Source: Adineta vaga
Lineage: Eukaryota > Rotifera
Assembly (NCBI GenBank): GCA_021613535.1
Contig: CP075496.1
Span: 62,001 to 126,000 of the forward strand
DNA: 64,000 nucleotides
Direction of reading: 5' to 3'
Part shown: piece by piece, positions 12,901 to 23,891 of the stretch
Layout of the letters: each line of letters begins with the position of its first letter
Numbering within the stretch: position 1 is the first letter of the stretch
Position numbers and translations under genes: made by a program
Notes under the pieces: model-generated
What the model saw: only the letters and a program-made list of their open reading frames with translations
Database searches by the model: none
What the model was told of the DNA's origin: nothing

Positions 12901-15076
12901 AAAAAGATTCGTAAATTGGTAAAATTAGTAAATAAATCAAGTATATTAACTTCATTTTTTCGTGATGAAATAAAACGAAGAGGTATTCACCTCGATGCAG
13001 CAATTAATCCAAATGATGATCAGGAAAAAAAGGTAAAAGTTCTTGATTTAACAAATGATTTTTACATTCGGTGGAATTCGACATTTGTTATGTTGGCTCG
13101 TGTATGGGCGGCAAGACAAATACTAAATGATATAACGTATTCACCTCAATTACATCTTGGTTTAACAGCTAAACAGGTTAGAAAATTACGTTCATTCCAA
13201 AACGATCATTTAGAATGGGAATTAATGAATTCATTAGCAAACGTTTTAGCACCATTTTATTTTGCTACAAAGGGTTTATGTGGTCGTCAATATCCAACTT
13301 TATCATTATCATATTGGATAACCAATAACTTATTTGTTCATTTAACAAATGATAATCCAAAGTGTCCTTTGGAAGGTGGTATAAAAAAGCTGTTACTCGA
13401 AAGATTCAATTATTATTTCAATATTAACGTAACAGAGGAACAACGATGTGCTAAATTAGTAAGTATAAATATATATATATACTCTCGTATATAGTTATTA
13501 ACTTGATTGAAAGAAATATGATAGATTATATGTTCATATTATTGGGAAGAGCTACTTTTTAAGAGAAATGCCTTTTTTTCATGAATATTCTACAATTTCA
13601 GGCGCACGAAGATGTAGAAATTTAAAAAAATGACTAGTATAGTTTAATTCGAATTCATCGAAAATGAAAGGTATTCTAATTTTCTTTTTTAATTTTCACA
13701 AATATAAAAATAAAGGCTTCAAACAAATTTCTAAAGATAATTATTATTTCTTTGTTGTAGCTTGCAGCATATCTCGATCCATTAACTCTTCAAGATTTGT
13801 CTGTTGAGGAGACCAATGAAGCTGAACTATTGATAATGCGTTCGGCGAAGAACACACTCATTGCAAAAAATACTACGTCATCAACAACTACTACTACGTC
13901 TTCATCACCACCATTATTTTCTTCTTCTTCATCGACCAATTCATCAAAACAATCAAAAATGTCAACACTTGATCGTTTCCGGATGTTATGTCGTCCTTCA
14001 TCATCTGATGCAGAACCTGCACTGACACCAAACACAAAAACAAGTCCACTAACTCTAAAACAAGAATTTAGTCTTCATGTTTCTGCAAGTGCATCAGCAA
14101 CAGACTTTCAAACGTATTGGAACGACAATAAAAGTCGTTTGCCAATCTTGTCATCGTACTCTCGACGCTACAATTGTGTTCCCACGACATCGGCCGCGTC
14201 AGAATCTGCCTTTTCAGTCGCAGGCTATATCGATCGGAAACAACGAGCATCATTATCCACAACAACGTTAAGATATCAAATGTTACTTAAATGACGACTC
14301 TAATCTAATGACCTATAAATTCGCTTTTTATGTTTGCTCTATTCATGAAAGTGAATTTTTTTTGTTGTTGCACAAGAAAGAAAAAGATTTTATTAATAAA
14401 CTAGCAATAGTCTAGACACTATATTTGGCAGAAAATATAACAATATTTTGTTTAATTTATAGCAAAAAAGTATAGAGGAACATAGTTAAAAGGAACAACG
14501 AAAAGAATTTTTCTCTGGCTATAGTTACTAATCATGGGAAAATGTAATATATCTATCCTTTATTCTTTATTCGACTAACCAAAGCAAAATAAAATCGTGC
14601 AGAACGTGCATTGGAAAGTTTTATACGATGTTGCAGATGAATGTGAATTATACTGAAAGAAAAATAAAATGTTCAGTAGAAAAAAGTTTCATTATTTTAT
14701 CATTTACTTGCCGAATAACTTCGCAAATACGATAATAATTACTTTTCCAAAATCTACCTACTTTATCTCATCTTCTTGGGACAAAAGATCTTTCTCTCAT
14801 ATAAAGTTTTTCTTGATGTTTAATACTATATTCTAATGCTTATTTTTCACTTTTTTTAAATAAAAAAATAATTAACTTTATTTTGCATATAAAGTTTACC
14901 TTTATCTTTATTTTATAAAGGAAAGATTTTCTTTATCTTTGTTTTATAAAGAATAAAGGTAATCTTTACTTTAAAAATAAAGAAAAAGAATATGGATTTT
15001 CTTTATTTCTTTATAAAATAAAGACAAAGTTAAAATTTACTTTATTTTATAAAGTAAAGATAAAGTAACACCCCTA
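9971..15076 (+). mobile_element. Apparently intact hAT transposon with 8-bp target duplication
   Basis: Both ends read TxGGGGTGTTACTTTAT (9971 inward; 15076 inward on the minus strand) and continue into subterminal arms of about 200 bp made of CTTTATTTTA/TAAAATAAAG units (to about 10190, and from about 14855). The flanks carry an exact 8-bp duplication ACCCACAC (9963-9970 and 15077-15084), the length expected of hAT. The duplicated target is itself a telomere-type 8-mer (CCCACA register). The single four-exon transposase inside has no stop codon or frameshift that I can see. Together these suggest recent activity. Confidence 0.9.
10986..14294 (+). CDS. hAT transposase with BED zinc finger, four exons, about 879 aa
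   Basis: Exons: 10986-11435, 11619-12310, 12495-13458 and 13761-14294, all with GT/AG ends and matching phases. The protein starts with a Ser/Arg/Lys-rich leader, then a BED-type finger split by intron 1 (CSIC before, HLGFKH after). The RNase H-like part has TTDIWMSP near residue 270, TTDNGSD near 337 and CDAHNINR near 358. An acidic Asp/Glu insert covers about 434-500. IRWNSTF follows, and the C-terminal dimerisation block has WNDNKSRLPILS and ASESAFSVAG. These are the landmark motifs of hAT transposases, which cut and paste the element in the nucleus. The exon 3 acceptor at 12494 is chosen because it keeps phase; an earlier acceptor near 12380 would meet a stop. Confidence 0.85.
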
Positions 15077-15084
15077 ACCCACAC

Positions 15085-15539
15085 AAACACCTATTAACTC
15101 ATTAAAATGAGTTCGTCATCTCTATCGAACTTTTGTAAAGGTTTTTTATGGGAATGTTTGCAACTCCAGAGATTTTTCCCAGCACAAATCCGATGATTTA
15201 CACTTTCTTCTATAGTGTGTGATATCTATCTAATCATAAAACTTTAAGTTGGAAATCGTTGATTAGTTTGTCCAGTTTACTGTTTTATATAAACGAAACA
15301 CTGGCATAAACAGTCGTAGGTTAAACTCAGTTTCTAGTAGGCAAACAGGCTTAGGTTTTTTCTAGTCTTCTGGCGACGAAATTATCGAGATCAACTGATG
15401 TCACAAGAAGAAACGTGCGAAATTATGCATCCGATACAATTTAGAGACTCCTAGAACGAGACTTCAAAGAAGAACGAATATTGATCTTCTAGAATATCAA
15501 AAAATACATCGCAGATGGAACCAGTATCGGTTACCATCT
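15085..15539. other. No recognisable gene
   Basis: No supported feature between the hAT transposon and the following palindrome. Confidence 0.4.
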
Positions 15540-15808
15540 GGCCCAGGTGTGAGAATGGGTGTGAAACTGTGTGAAGAGAGAAGTTACATATGTCTACGCA
15601 CAGTAACGGTTCCACAACGTTTGCACGCGTGACATTTGCGCGCCAACACTTGAGCGCATAGAGATTTTCGCGCTTGGCACTTAAGCGCACGACTTATACG
15701 CGCAAAATTGAGGGTGAGAGTAAGTGCAGATATTATACGGATTATACGGCCACACCCACATCCGCACCCACACCCACATCCGCACCCACACCCACACCCA
15801 CTCACACC
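15540..15808. repeat. Telomere-like palindrome 2 with a GCGC-rich middle
   Basis: A degenerate G-arm (15545-15575: AGGTGTGAGAATGGGTGTG) and a long C-arm (15740-15807) of CACCCACA/CACCCACATCCG units enclose about 165 bp. Inside, GCGC/CGCG tetramers occur about every 15-20 bp (15625-15705), unlike the AT-rich surroundings. It ends 88 bp upstream of the ADP-ribosyltransferase start. Confidence 0.75.
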
Positions 15809-15895
15809 CTCGTAAGTTCATAGCAAGTGAACACATGCATGAATAGTTATGTTGAAAACAAGTCTACAGTCTTTTTAAATATTTCTAATCTAGAT

Positions 15896-17092
15896 ATGGG
15901 CAATAATAGGTCCAAACAATCGAGAGTGGAATCTTACGGTCATTTTTTTCGACCTCAGTTCGAAGGATTGTCAGCAAAATCAAGTGCATTTTACAATGCA
16001 TGTAAAGAAGGTGATATTGCTCTTCTACGCCAACATCTCCCACTAATTTCACATGAGACGATACTTTGTCAAGTTGAATCAAATGGAGATATGGCACTGC
16101 ACGCTGCTGCTAGAGCTGGGCATGCATCTATTGTTGTATTGCTCTTGGCGAATGGTTTGTCACGTACAGAAATTAATAGGGAAGGAAAAACAGCGTATGA
16201 AACAGCGCCTAACGACGAAATTCGTCGTTTATTTCATCGGTCCGTTAGTGAACTTAGTGCAAGGTTTTATGATGAAAATGCCAATAAAACGTTGAGTATA
16301 CTTAATACGAATATAAATAATGAAGAAATTTTCAATAAACCGAAAGATGCAATACAATCACGATACATGAAACGATTTAATAAAATGCCGAAATTTTTTC
16401 GAAATACTATCAAAACGATGACAGAAACACGAAGTATTGAAGCACTTGAGCAGATTGTTGGAAATGTAGTCTTTATATCTAATAATACTACAGGTGATCA
16501 AATTTTATTGCAAAGAGTATTTGCTGATTATTTAAATACGAAAAATATTACAAATCTAATTCATCTTTACACATTAAATGACATTTATAGAGCAATTCGA
16601 CAAAATTCAGATCCATATACAACATTGGTTTATTTACATTTATCATCCATTCCTCAACGTGCATACCAAGGCATATGTTATCGCGGAATACAGATGTCAA
16701 AATTTGATGTTAGTCGATTTTATTACGCTATGAAATATAATTGTGTTATTGAAACACATAATTTTGCATCAACATCGAAACTCAAGAATGTATCATTACT
16801 ATATTCTGGATATGGTGAACCATATGACCATGATTTATATAGTATTTTATTTATATTTGAATTTTTGACTCAATGCAAAACAGCTATCGATTTGACACGT
16901 GTTTCAGAAAATTTACCGCCTATATCACAATATTCAGATGAAGAGGAAGTGCTTATTTTACCATACACATTATTCAAAGTATTGAATGTATCTGAAGCAA
17001 CCGAAAACGAACCTTTTTCGATTTATTTACAAAATATACCGGTGCCTGATCAATCCCTGATAAGCTTTTTGAAATTGAATCCAAAACTTTAA
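15896..17092 (+). CDS. Ankyrin-repeat mono-ADP-ribosyltransferase, probably N-myristoylated
   Basis: 398 residues from ATG 15896. I chose this start because it gives MGNNRSK, a textbook N-myristoylation signal; an in-frame upstream ATG at 15839 is also possible. Residues about 30-120 form ankyrin-like repeats (AFYNACKEGDIALLRQHL, DMALHAAARAGHASIVVLLL). The C-terminal half is an R-S-E type ADP-ribosyltransferase: CYRGI (Arg), NFASTSK (Ser-Thr-Ser) and YSDEEEVLILP (catalytic E-x-E). Such enzymes transfer ADP-ribose from NAD to protein arginines, with ankyrin repeats likely binding the target and myristate tethering it to membrane. No stops, single exon, flanked on both sides by telomere-like palindromes. 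The target is unknown. Confidence 0.85.
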   Translation: MGNNRSKQSRVESYGHFFRPQFEGLSAKSSAFYNACKEGDIALLRQHLPLISHETILCQVESNGDMALHAAARAGHASIVVLLLANGLSRTEINREGKTAYETAPNDEIRRLFHRSVSELSARFYDENANKTLSILNTNINNEEIFNKPKDAIQSRYMKRFNKMPKFFRNTIKTMTETRSIEALEQIVGNVVFISNNTTGDQILLQRVFADYLNTKNITNLIHLYTLNDIYRAIRQNSDPYTTLVYLHLSSIPQRAYQGICYRGIQMSKFDVSRFYYAMKYNCVIETHNFASTSKLKNVSLLYSGYGEPYDHDLYSILFIFEFLTQCKTAIDLTRVSENLPPISQYSDEEEVLILPYTLFKVLNVSEATENEPFSIYLQNIPVPDQSLISFLKLNPKL

Positions 17093-17122
17093 AGAAATAT
17101 ACAGATTCATGCAGTATTTAAC

Positions 17123-17185
17123 GGGTGGGTGTGGGTATGGGGAGTCGGCGTGCGTATTATCTTCATTTCACATTCATCCACACCC
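17123..17185. repeat. Telomere-like palindrome 3
   Basis: G-arm GGGTGGGTGTGGGTATGGGG (17123-17142) and short C-arm CATTCATCCACACCC (17171-17185), starting 30 bp after the ADP-ribosyltransferase stop. Confidence 0.65.
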
Positions 17186-17348
17186 TTCAATGATATCTTT
17201 TATCAGAAACGTATATGGTCAATAACTCAATCAGAATTTCTAATTTATTCGTGGGCATTGTCATTTTTTCTGCATGAGAAGAATATTGAAGAACAAGGAA
17301 CTTCTAATTTAAAGGAATTCTCATGAAAGTTCAATCGAATGTTTCTTC

Positions 17349-17676
17349 TTAGCAAGACATTGGTAATATTTGTGAAAGAGCTGTGACATAATAGGTTCCA
17401 TTTCCAATTGAAGGAATCAATGATGCACCATTTTCACTATTTTCATTCCAAGCATAAACAATAACTGTTTGAGCTTCAGTGATATTTCTATTTGCACAAG
17501 TTATTTGAATTGAACTTTTGCAAAATTTTTGTAATTCTTTGTTAGTTGGTTGGAGGAAATGTTCTGGAGCTTGATCAATCCATGGAACAGGATGTTCACA
17601 TCGTGGTCGAGAATCCCAACCAGTTGGAAGTGGTATAACAACTTTTGCACCACTTGCAATAGCAGAATTCCACCAT
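17349..17676 (-). CDS. Last exon of a carbohydrate-active (GH99/WbsX- or DUF5010-like) enzyme, 5' part missing
   Basis: A good acceptor (TCTATTACAG ending at 17677) opens a 109-codon exon. It contains AKVVIPLPTGWDSRP and ends with VYAWNENSENGASLIPSIGNGTYY. A YAWNE(W/F)xExGxxLxPT strand near the C-terminus is typical of GH99-like/WbsX and DUF5010-type glycan enzymes. The preceding intron runs only about 55 bp before it is cut by palindrome 4, and no earlier exon exists on the other side, so the gene is a 5'-truncated remnant. Family assignment is moderate. Confidence 0.5.
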
Positions 17677-17729
17677 CTGTAATAGACATATTCATTAATC
17701 AAAAAGCTAAACATAACGAAGATCAATCT

Positions 17730-17792
17730 TGAGGGTGTGGGTGAGGGTGTGGGTGAGGGTGTTGTCTTCCCTTCACCCACACCCACACCCTC
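17730..17792. repeat. Telomere-like palindrome 4 at a double gene break
   Basis: G-arm with three GAGGGTGTGGGT-type units (17730-17761), about 12 bp of spacer, then C-arm CACCCACACCCACACCCTC (17774-17792). To its left is an intron stub of the carbohydrate-enzyme gene; to its right is a LINE cut inside its endonuclease. Confidence 0.85.
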
Positions 17793-18996
17793 TCGACTTT
17801 GGATGTGTTGCTTGACTGCCAGTAGTACTCCTCCACTGTCTTTTCCTACTCGGTCATTCCTGAAGATGTTGTAACCCTTCAGAGCGAACTTTCGTTCACT
17901 CTTGAGGTTAGTTTCATTCACAGAAATAACGTCGTAGTTGGAGAATCGGGCTAGGAATTCGTCGCGACGTTTGTAGATTGAGGTGACGTTGACGTGACAC
18001 ATACTTATCATGTTAACTGTTGGTTTTTCGATCCTTGTGGTCTCCAGTCGTGGCATCGAGAGAGCTGTTGGGAGACAGGTTTCTCTTCGCCGCCTTCACT
18101 GGATCGTTCTGTTCTTGGAGTGCCGTGTTTCGATTTTTCTGTTGGTTCTTCAAGTGCTTGACCACTTCACATTCTTCAGAAGAGGAATTCGAGTCGCTGA
18201 CTTTTGGAACAACAGGCTTCGGCTTCTTTTTTGACTTTGGTGGCTTGGGTATGGTGGACGAGTTGGACGTGGTCGGTACTTTGGACAAAATCGGTGTGTT
18301 TGACGTGGTCGGTGTATTGGTCGAATTCCGTGAGTCGGATGTGGTCGGATTGGTGGCGTTGGTCGATTCGCTGGAAGTGGTAGAAATGGCTTTCTCCAGC
18401 TTTTCGATCTTCTGTTGCATGGACTGGAACAGTCAGTTTGTGGTTCCTTCGATAATCTTTTCCATCTTGCTGCTGAGCATGCTTATGATTTCTTCAAAGA
18501 AATCTTTCTGCAAGTTCTGTTGCTGCAGATGAAGTGGATTGCATAGAGAGGGGAATTCGGTTGCACTGTGGATAGCCGGTGCTCGTGGTGTGGGAGCTCT
18601 TGCAGTTGTATATTGGTTGACTAAGTTCTGCGCCTTTCTCTCCTGTTCCTTGTATTTGGGACATTCATCGACGTGGCTAGATGGTTGCCGTTGCAATTGC
18701 AGCATTTGATCGCGTCGTTGGCAGCAGAACATTGATCTATCCGATGATTTTCTCCGCAACCTGCGCATACCTGTTGGTATTTTGCAGTACTTTGCGACAT
18801 GGTTGTATTTCAAACACATGAAGCATTGTACTGGCTTCGTATTTTGGTTTGCAGCTTCGGCAGTAAAGTGCATCGAATCGACTTGTAATCCGGTGTGGAC
18901 GAACGTGTTGCGATTCGGAGCATCGGCGAGCGTCACCTTGACAGTTCTTGTCGGAGTGTTGCCGTCTCTGCTGGTCAGTCGCGTAACATTCGTCAC
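17793..18996 (-). mobile_element. Truncated non-LTR retrotransposon (LINE): ORF1 and start of ORF2
   Basis: On the minus strand ORF1 (from about 18996) has a CCHC-type knuckle CFMCLKYNHVAKYC. After a frameshift near 18775 it has two more Cys/His knuckles (CAGCGENHRIDQC and CCNCNGNH), then a Ser/Thr/Pro-rich tail to about 18013. ORF2 starts at 18056 and reads the beginning of an apurinic-type endonuclease (HVNVTSIYKRRDEFL, VISVNETNLKS, GGVLLAVKQHI). It then stops at palindrome 4; the rest of ORF2, including all reverse transcriptase, is missing. LINE copies normally lose the 5' end, so loss of the 3' end points to later breakage. The Jockey/CR1-like clade is a guess from the layout. Confidence 0.75.
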
Positions 18997-19722
18997 GTCC
19001 AGTCCGATGTCTTTGAGGGCTTGCTGCTGGTTGATGTGTGAATCAGCAACTGCATTTACTCGGTATCATATTTTATATACGAACCAGTAAAAGAATGGGC
19101 TGGATACATGAATCAGCATATAAATTGACTCGACATTATATTATATATAAGAATCCGAACAATATATAACTGGATAGAACGAAAGAACGATACAGTAAAT
19201 AGATTGAATCGACTTCTTATTTTGTATAATACCTAGTTAAACGAAGTAGCTGAATAATATATTTGACTGCGATTTATCGATTTTTACATCGATTCGACTG
19301 ACACAAGAATAGTCTAGTCTCTCGATGTTACTATAATATGTACATGAGTTCCCTAATTCGACTTATAATATATATGGACATACAACAGTCATATATGACT
19401 TATAAAATAAATAGATATGAGCACTAGGAATATATTTAGATTTAGTTATAGATAGGACAGCTTGTGACATATTTTATGCTTTTTGGAGCGCTATTCAACG
19501 CTTTATGTGGTGACTTCATGCGCTCTACTAAAGAGAAGTGATAAACAGATATCTGCTGAAGAACGTGAGTAACTCAATTTTCGGGAGAAGACATGTATGA
19601 AAAATAGAACTCGTCAATGACTAGCATTCTTGGTCCACCTAAAGCTAGTTCGAATGAAATATCTTTTTTTTTTGACATCCTTGGTCGTCGATGGTAAAGA
19701 TTTCTTGATTGACTTTAAACTA
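18997..19722. other. Probable LINE 5' region, then non-coding DNA
   Basis: Upstream of ORF1 the sequence has loosely repeated TATATAA...GAATCGACT segments (19060-19390), perhaps 5' UTR repeats of the LINE. No gene. Confidence 0.35.
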
Positions 19723-20964
19723 TCGGGTTGTCAACTAATTTTTGTCGTTTCTCTCTAAAATTTTCTAAAAGATTCAAGAAAGTTCTAGAAGTTTCGATTC
19801 TACGGATGTATATATGGAGTGTGAATATCTTTCGAATGATAATGAAACTATCGATATGAACATTGATCGTAAATTGGAAATTAATCTTTCTCATAGAGAG
19901 ATTCGAGTGCTTTTACTTCATGAATTCCGTCTGGGTCGCAGAGCAACGGAAGCAACCAACAATATTTGCAGCACGATGGGTGAGGATGTACTCTCCATCC
20001 GTACGGCACAACGTTAGGTCAATCGTTTTTAAGAACGAGAATTTTGAACTCGACGATTTACCTCACTCCAGTAGAACAATGGAACTGGATGTGAATCTTT
20101 TAAAGCAGCTTATCGAAAAAGATCCTCGATTGACTTTACGGTGTTTAGGAGAGCAGCTTGGGTGTTCTGATACTGCGGTGAAAAAACATCTGAACGAATT
20201 AGACAAGACATGGAAATATGGAGTTTGGATACCCCACGAATTATCACCACATCACCTTCAACACAGAGTTGATACCTGTATGGATTTAATGACATCTCAT
20301 CGCAACTACCATTGGCTCTGAAATCTTATCACTGGTGATGAGAAGTGGGTGTTATATATCAGCTACACGCACAGGCGGCAGTGGTTAAGTGCTGGTCAAA
20401 AAGGCGTAGCAACATCTAAGACTGATTCACATCTCAAGAAGGTGATGCTGAGCGTTTGGGGGATGTCAATGGAATTGTTCGTTGGGAAATTCTTCCAAAT
20501 GGATGCACTATCACTGCTGATCTCTACTGTGAACAATAGGACCGAGTTGCCGAAAAAATCAAGGGAAAGCAGGATAGAATTTATTTTTTGCATGATAATG
20601 CTCGACCTCGTATTGTAAAATCGACCCGCGAAAAATTATTGCATGTCGGATGGGTTACCGTTCCTCATCCACCTTATTCTCCTGACTTGGCTCCAACAGA
20701 CTACCATTTGTTTCGTTCTCTTTCGAACCATTTACGTGAGAAAAAGTTCGACGATGAGAACGACATCAAAATGGAGCTCGTCAACTTCTTCGATCAAAAA
20801 TCTAAGGACTTCTATGAAAGTGGGATACTATCTCTGTCAGAACGTTGGCAACAGGTGATAGATAGTAGTGGTGAATATATATCTGAAAACTAGTTATACC
20901 TTTGGAGTGAAAAAATAAAATTAAAATTTTTGAAAAAAACGACAAAAATTAGTTGACAACCCAA
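19723..20964 (+). mobile_element. Mariner-type transposon, inactive
   Basis: The 1242-bp element has inverted ends GGGTTGTCAACTAATTTTTG (19725 inward; 20962 inward on the minus strand) flanked by TA at 19721-19722 and 20965-20966, the Tc1/mariner target. The transposase reading frame covers 19814-20893 but is broken: a TAG near 20016, a TGA near 20320 and at least two frame changes. Recognisable parts are a helix-turn-helix leader (RLGRRATEATNN; LRCLGEQLGCSDTAV), the first catalytic stretch ITGDEKWV and the second HDNARPRIVK, then HPPYSPDLAPTDYHLF. The family normally uses a D,D34D triad. Dead copy. Confidence 0.9.
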
Positions 20965-21794
20965 TAAATCTAAATCTAAATCTATTTGTATATAGGTGCG
21001 TATTAGCATTATGTTTGTGCGTTTATATTATAAGTTGAATTAGGTAGCTACTCGTCAAATAACGATTTTTTTCACTTCTCTGATAAGAATTTAATAAAAA
21101 TAATACATATGTAAAAGAAATTTTATATTTATTCACAAAAAAAAGAAAAAAAACTAATCATTATGCTTATTTTATTTGTAAATGTATATCATATACAGAT
21201 ATTTCATCCGTTTTATCTAAAAGTATATATAGATCAGAAACTATGGAAACAGCAGTGTAAACAAAGTTAATTGAAAAATTTTACAGTATTATCAGGAGTC
21301 AAGAAAAGAAAAATAAATTTTCTTTTTCTTCTAAGCATTTTAACTAATATTTTTTCTAAAATTTTAACGATTATGATAAATAATACTTTGAATGAATTCA
21401 TCTAAGTTACTAATTAAAATGTATCGTTATGTAATAATGATATCGATTTTTTTAGGTTAATATATCATTTACGTCATTGAATATTTCTAATAATTTTAGA
21501 ATAAAATTTTGTTATTTAAGAGAAACAAAAAGAAATTATTTTCTTTTTTAATATTATTATTGTATTAGTTCATTCTATAAATTTATTCTCAATGAAATAA
21601 AATGTAGACAGAGATAATATTTTAACTTTAAAAATGTTCAACATATTATATTTAATAAAAGAAAATGAACATTGTATAGAAAATAATTAAAATTTTTCTT
21701 TTTTTTTTCATAAAAGCTTAACGTTATGCTACAGGATTAATTTGATCTTTTAAGTATATAAATTTCATTATATACTTTATTATCTTTGTAGAAC
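20965..21794. other. AT-rich intergenic region upstream of a GPCR
   Basis: Three tandem TAAATC units follow the mariner end. Otherwise featureless, probably including the promoter of the GPCR gene. Confidence 0.4.
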
Positions 21795-22841
21795 ATGTCA
21801 ACTACATCATCATCATTAATTTCTTTATTATCAAATATATCTCAACAATTGATAATTTCTGTAGGAATATTTTTAATGATTATTGGAATTATTGGTGGAA
21901 TTCTAAATATAATTATATTTATGAGTCTTAAAACATTTCGAGAAAATTCTTGTTCATTTTATTTAATAATAATGTCATGTGTTAATATAGGTCAATTATT
22001 AATTGGTCAATTAACACGTACAATGATTAGTGGATTTTATATTGATTGGACAATTAATTCAATTTTTTTTTGTAAATTTCGTTGGTTTTTAATTAAAGGA
22101 TTTACATTAATATCATTTTCATGTATGTGTTTTGCAACAATTGATCAATATTTATCAACATCTTGTAATGATAGATATCGACAATGGAATCATATTAAAT
22201 TAGCTCATTATCTTTCATTAATTGCATTTATTTCTGCTATTATTCATGGAATTCCATCAACTATTTTTTATAATCATGTTATGTCATTGAGTACAAATAA
22301 AACAACTTGTATTATTACTAATATTATTTATCAAAAATATCGAACTTATGTTTATTTTACATTTATAGCTGGAGTTTTACCAGTTTTTATTAGTGTTTTA
22401 TTTGGATCATTATCATATAGAAATATTCAACAATTATCATACAGAAGAGTTCCAATAATTCGACGTGAATTAGATAAACAATTAACACGAATGGTACTTG
22501 TACAAGATGTTTATATATTTATTGCTATTGTTCCATATACAATTGTGACAATAATTCCAACTATTATTAATTTTCAAAATAATCCATTAAGTAGTGCACA
22601 ATTACAACTTGCAGAATCATTAACTGCAGCTATTTATTACACATATTTTGCAGTAAGTTTCATTTATTTATTTAAATATTAATTATTTTATATTTAGTTT
22701 CCATTTTATATTTATATAATTGTATCAAAAAGATTTCGTCAACAATTAATTTATGTACTTTATCGAATTTATAATAATTTTGGTAGACAATTACCAATAA
22801 TTAATAATCAAATCATGCCAGAAACTGCTAATATTAATTAA
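21795..22841 (+). CDS. Rhodopsin-like 7TM G-protein coupled receptor, two exons, 333 aa
   Basis: Exon 1 is 21795-22652 and exon 2 is 22698-22841, separated by a 45-bp GTAAGT...TTTAG intron in phase 0. Seven hydrophobic segments are visible: TM1 IISVGIFLMIIGIIGG with the G-x-x-x-N signature, TM2 near FYLIIMSCVNIG, TM3 after a Cys (FFCKFRWFLIKGF), TM3 end CFATIDQYLST in place of DRY, TM5 near FIAGVLPVFISVLF, TM6 with IAIVPYTIV, TM7 ending in exon 2 as FPFYIYII. It is a plasma-membrane receptor of the family-A peptide/orphan type expanded in bdelloids. Ligand unknown. It ends 35 bp before the Athena ORF, so it escaped disruption. Confidence 0.85.
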
Positions 22842-22875
22842 ATATACAATACAAAAAGAATGAGTAGATATTGTT

Positions 22876-23891
22876 TTGTCCTTTTATCGAATATTCAAAT
22901 TTAATTTTTGGCCTAAAGAAATTATTAATCGTATTCGAGGACGACCAAATGATACGAGAATAATTCAACAATTTGTCGCCAAGAAAATTAATTATTTCAA
23001 ATCAAAATATTCTGAATTTGAAGCCATAATCATTGATTTACAGCTTAAGTATAGTAGTTATTGGTCATCAATTTTGACGCATCGTCAAGAAGACCAATCA
23101 CAGTCCTGTATTACTGATCGAACTAATACAGATACTTTAGCACGTAATAGATATGATTTCATAAATATGGAAAAAAGAAATATCGGATTATATTCATAAA
23201 CATATACAATATGTTACAAAAAAATTGTCAAGCACGTTATGCAATTGCTTGTGCAGAAAAAGAAGAATATCAAGCTCTTCAAGCATTTAAAACAATTGTT
23301 GAAAAGAAACCAATATGGAATTTTCATTTATTATTAAAACCAAAAATAAAGAAATGGTCAGATAAATTAAAGAATTTCCATATTGCACAAAAACGTATTG
23401 AATACAATTTACCTCCAAAATTTATTACGAAAAATGATTTCTCATTTAAATTTGATACTACATCTTTTGAACGAGATGAAATTCAACCAAATTATAATGA
23501 AATGAGACAATTAACTGATACATTTCAAAAGAATAGCATGAAATACTATTTTGAAATCGTTTCTCGTGAAGCAAATAATGATAAAAGTCAAATCGATATT
23601 ATTATGGAAAATTGTCGACCGAGACTAACATTATTAAATCAACATATTATTAGTAGTGACGAAAGTAATAGTTCTCAAACTCGACAAGAAAATGATGATA
23701 TTTTAAATCATGATATAAAATGTTATGAAGCATTTGAGAATTATTATAAATTAATAGAAAAACGAATTACATTACAAGCTGAACAAGCTTGTTATTTTTT
23801 AGAAGAGGAACAAATCGAGGACAAAATCGACAAAGAAATTGTCCCGAATCAACTTCCTCCTCCTCCTACTACTGCAACAACGGACTTTTAA
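22876..23891 (+). pseudogene. Athena ORF1 (upstream ORF), frame-disrupted
   Basis: A first open stretch of about 108 codons ends at 23199; the frame then shifts around a run of seven A (near 23216-23223) and stays open from 23211 to 23891. The product is charged and rich in Lys/Glu/Gln, with QARYAIACAEKEEYQAL and a polyproline end (LPPPPTT). It shows no enzymatic motif; ORF1-like proteins of Athena elements have no well-defined role. It overlaps the RT frame by about 100 bp, and the true junction seems to be near 23880, so either a frame change or a small intron joins them. Confidence 0.55.

Noticed and set aside
15584-15805. Minus-strand ORF rich in Cys-Gly repeats
   Set aside because: A translation artefact of the CCCACA/CCGCAC repeat.
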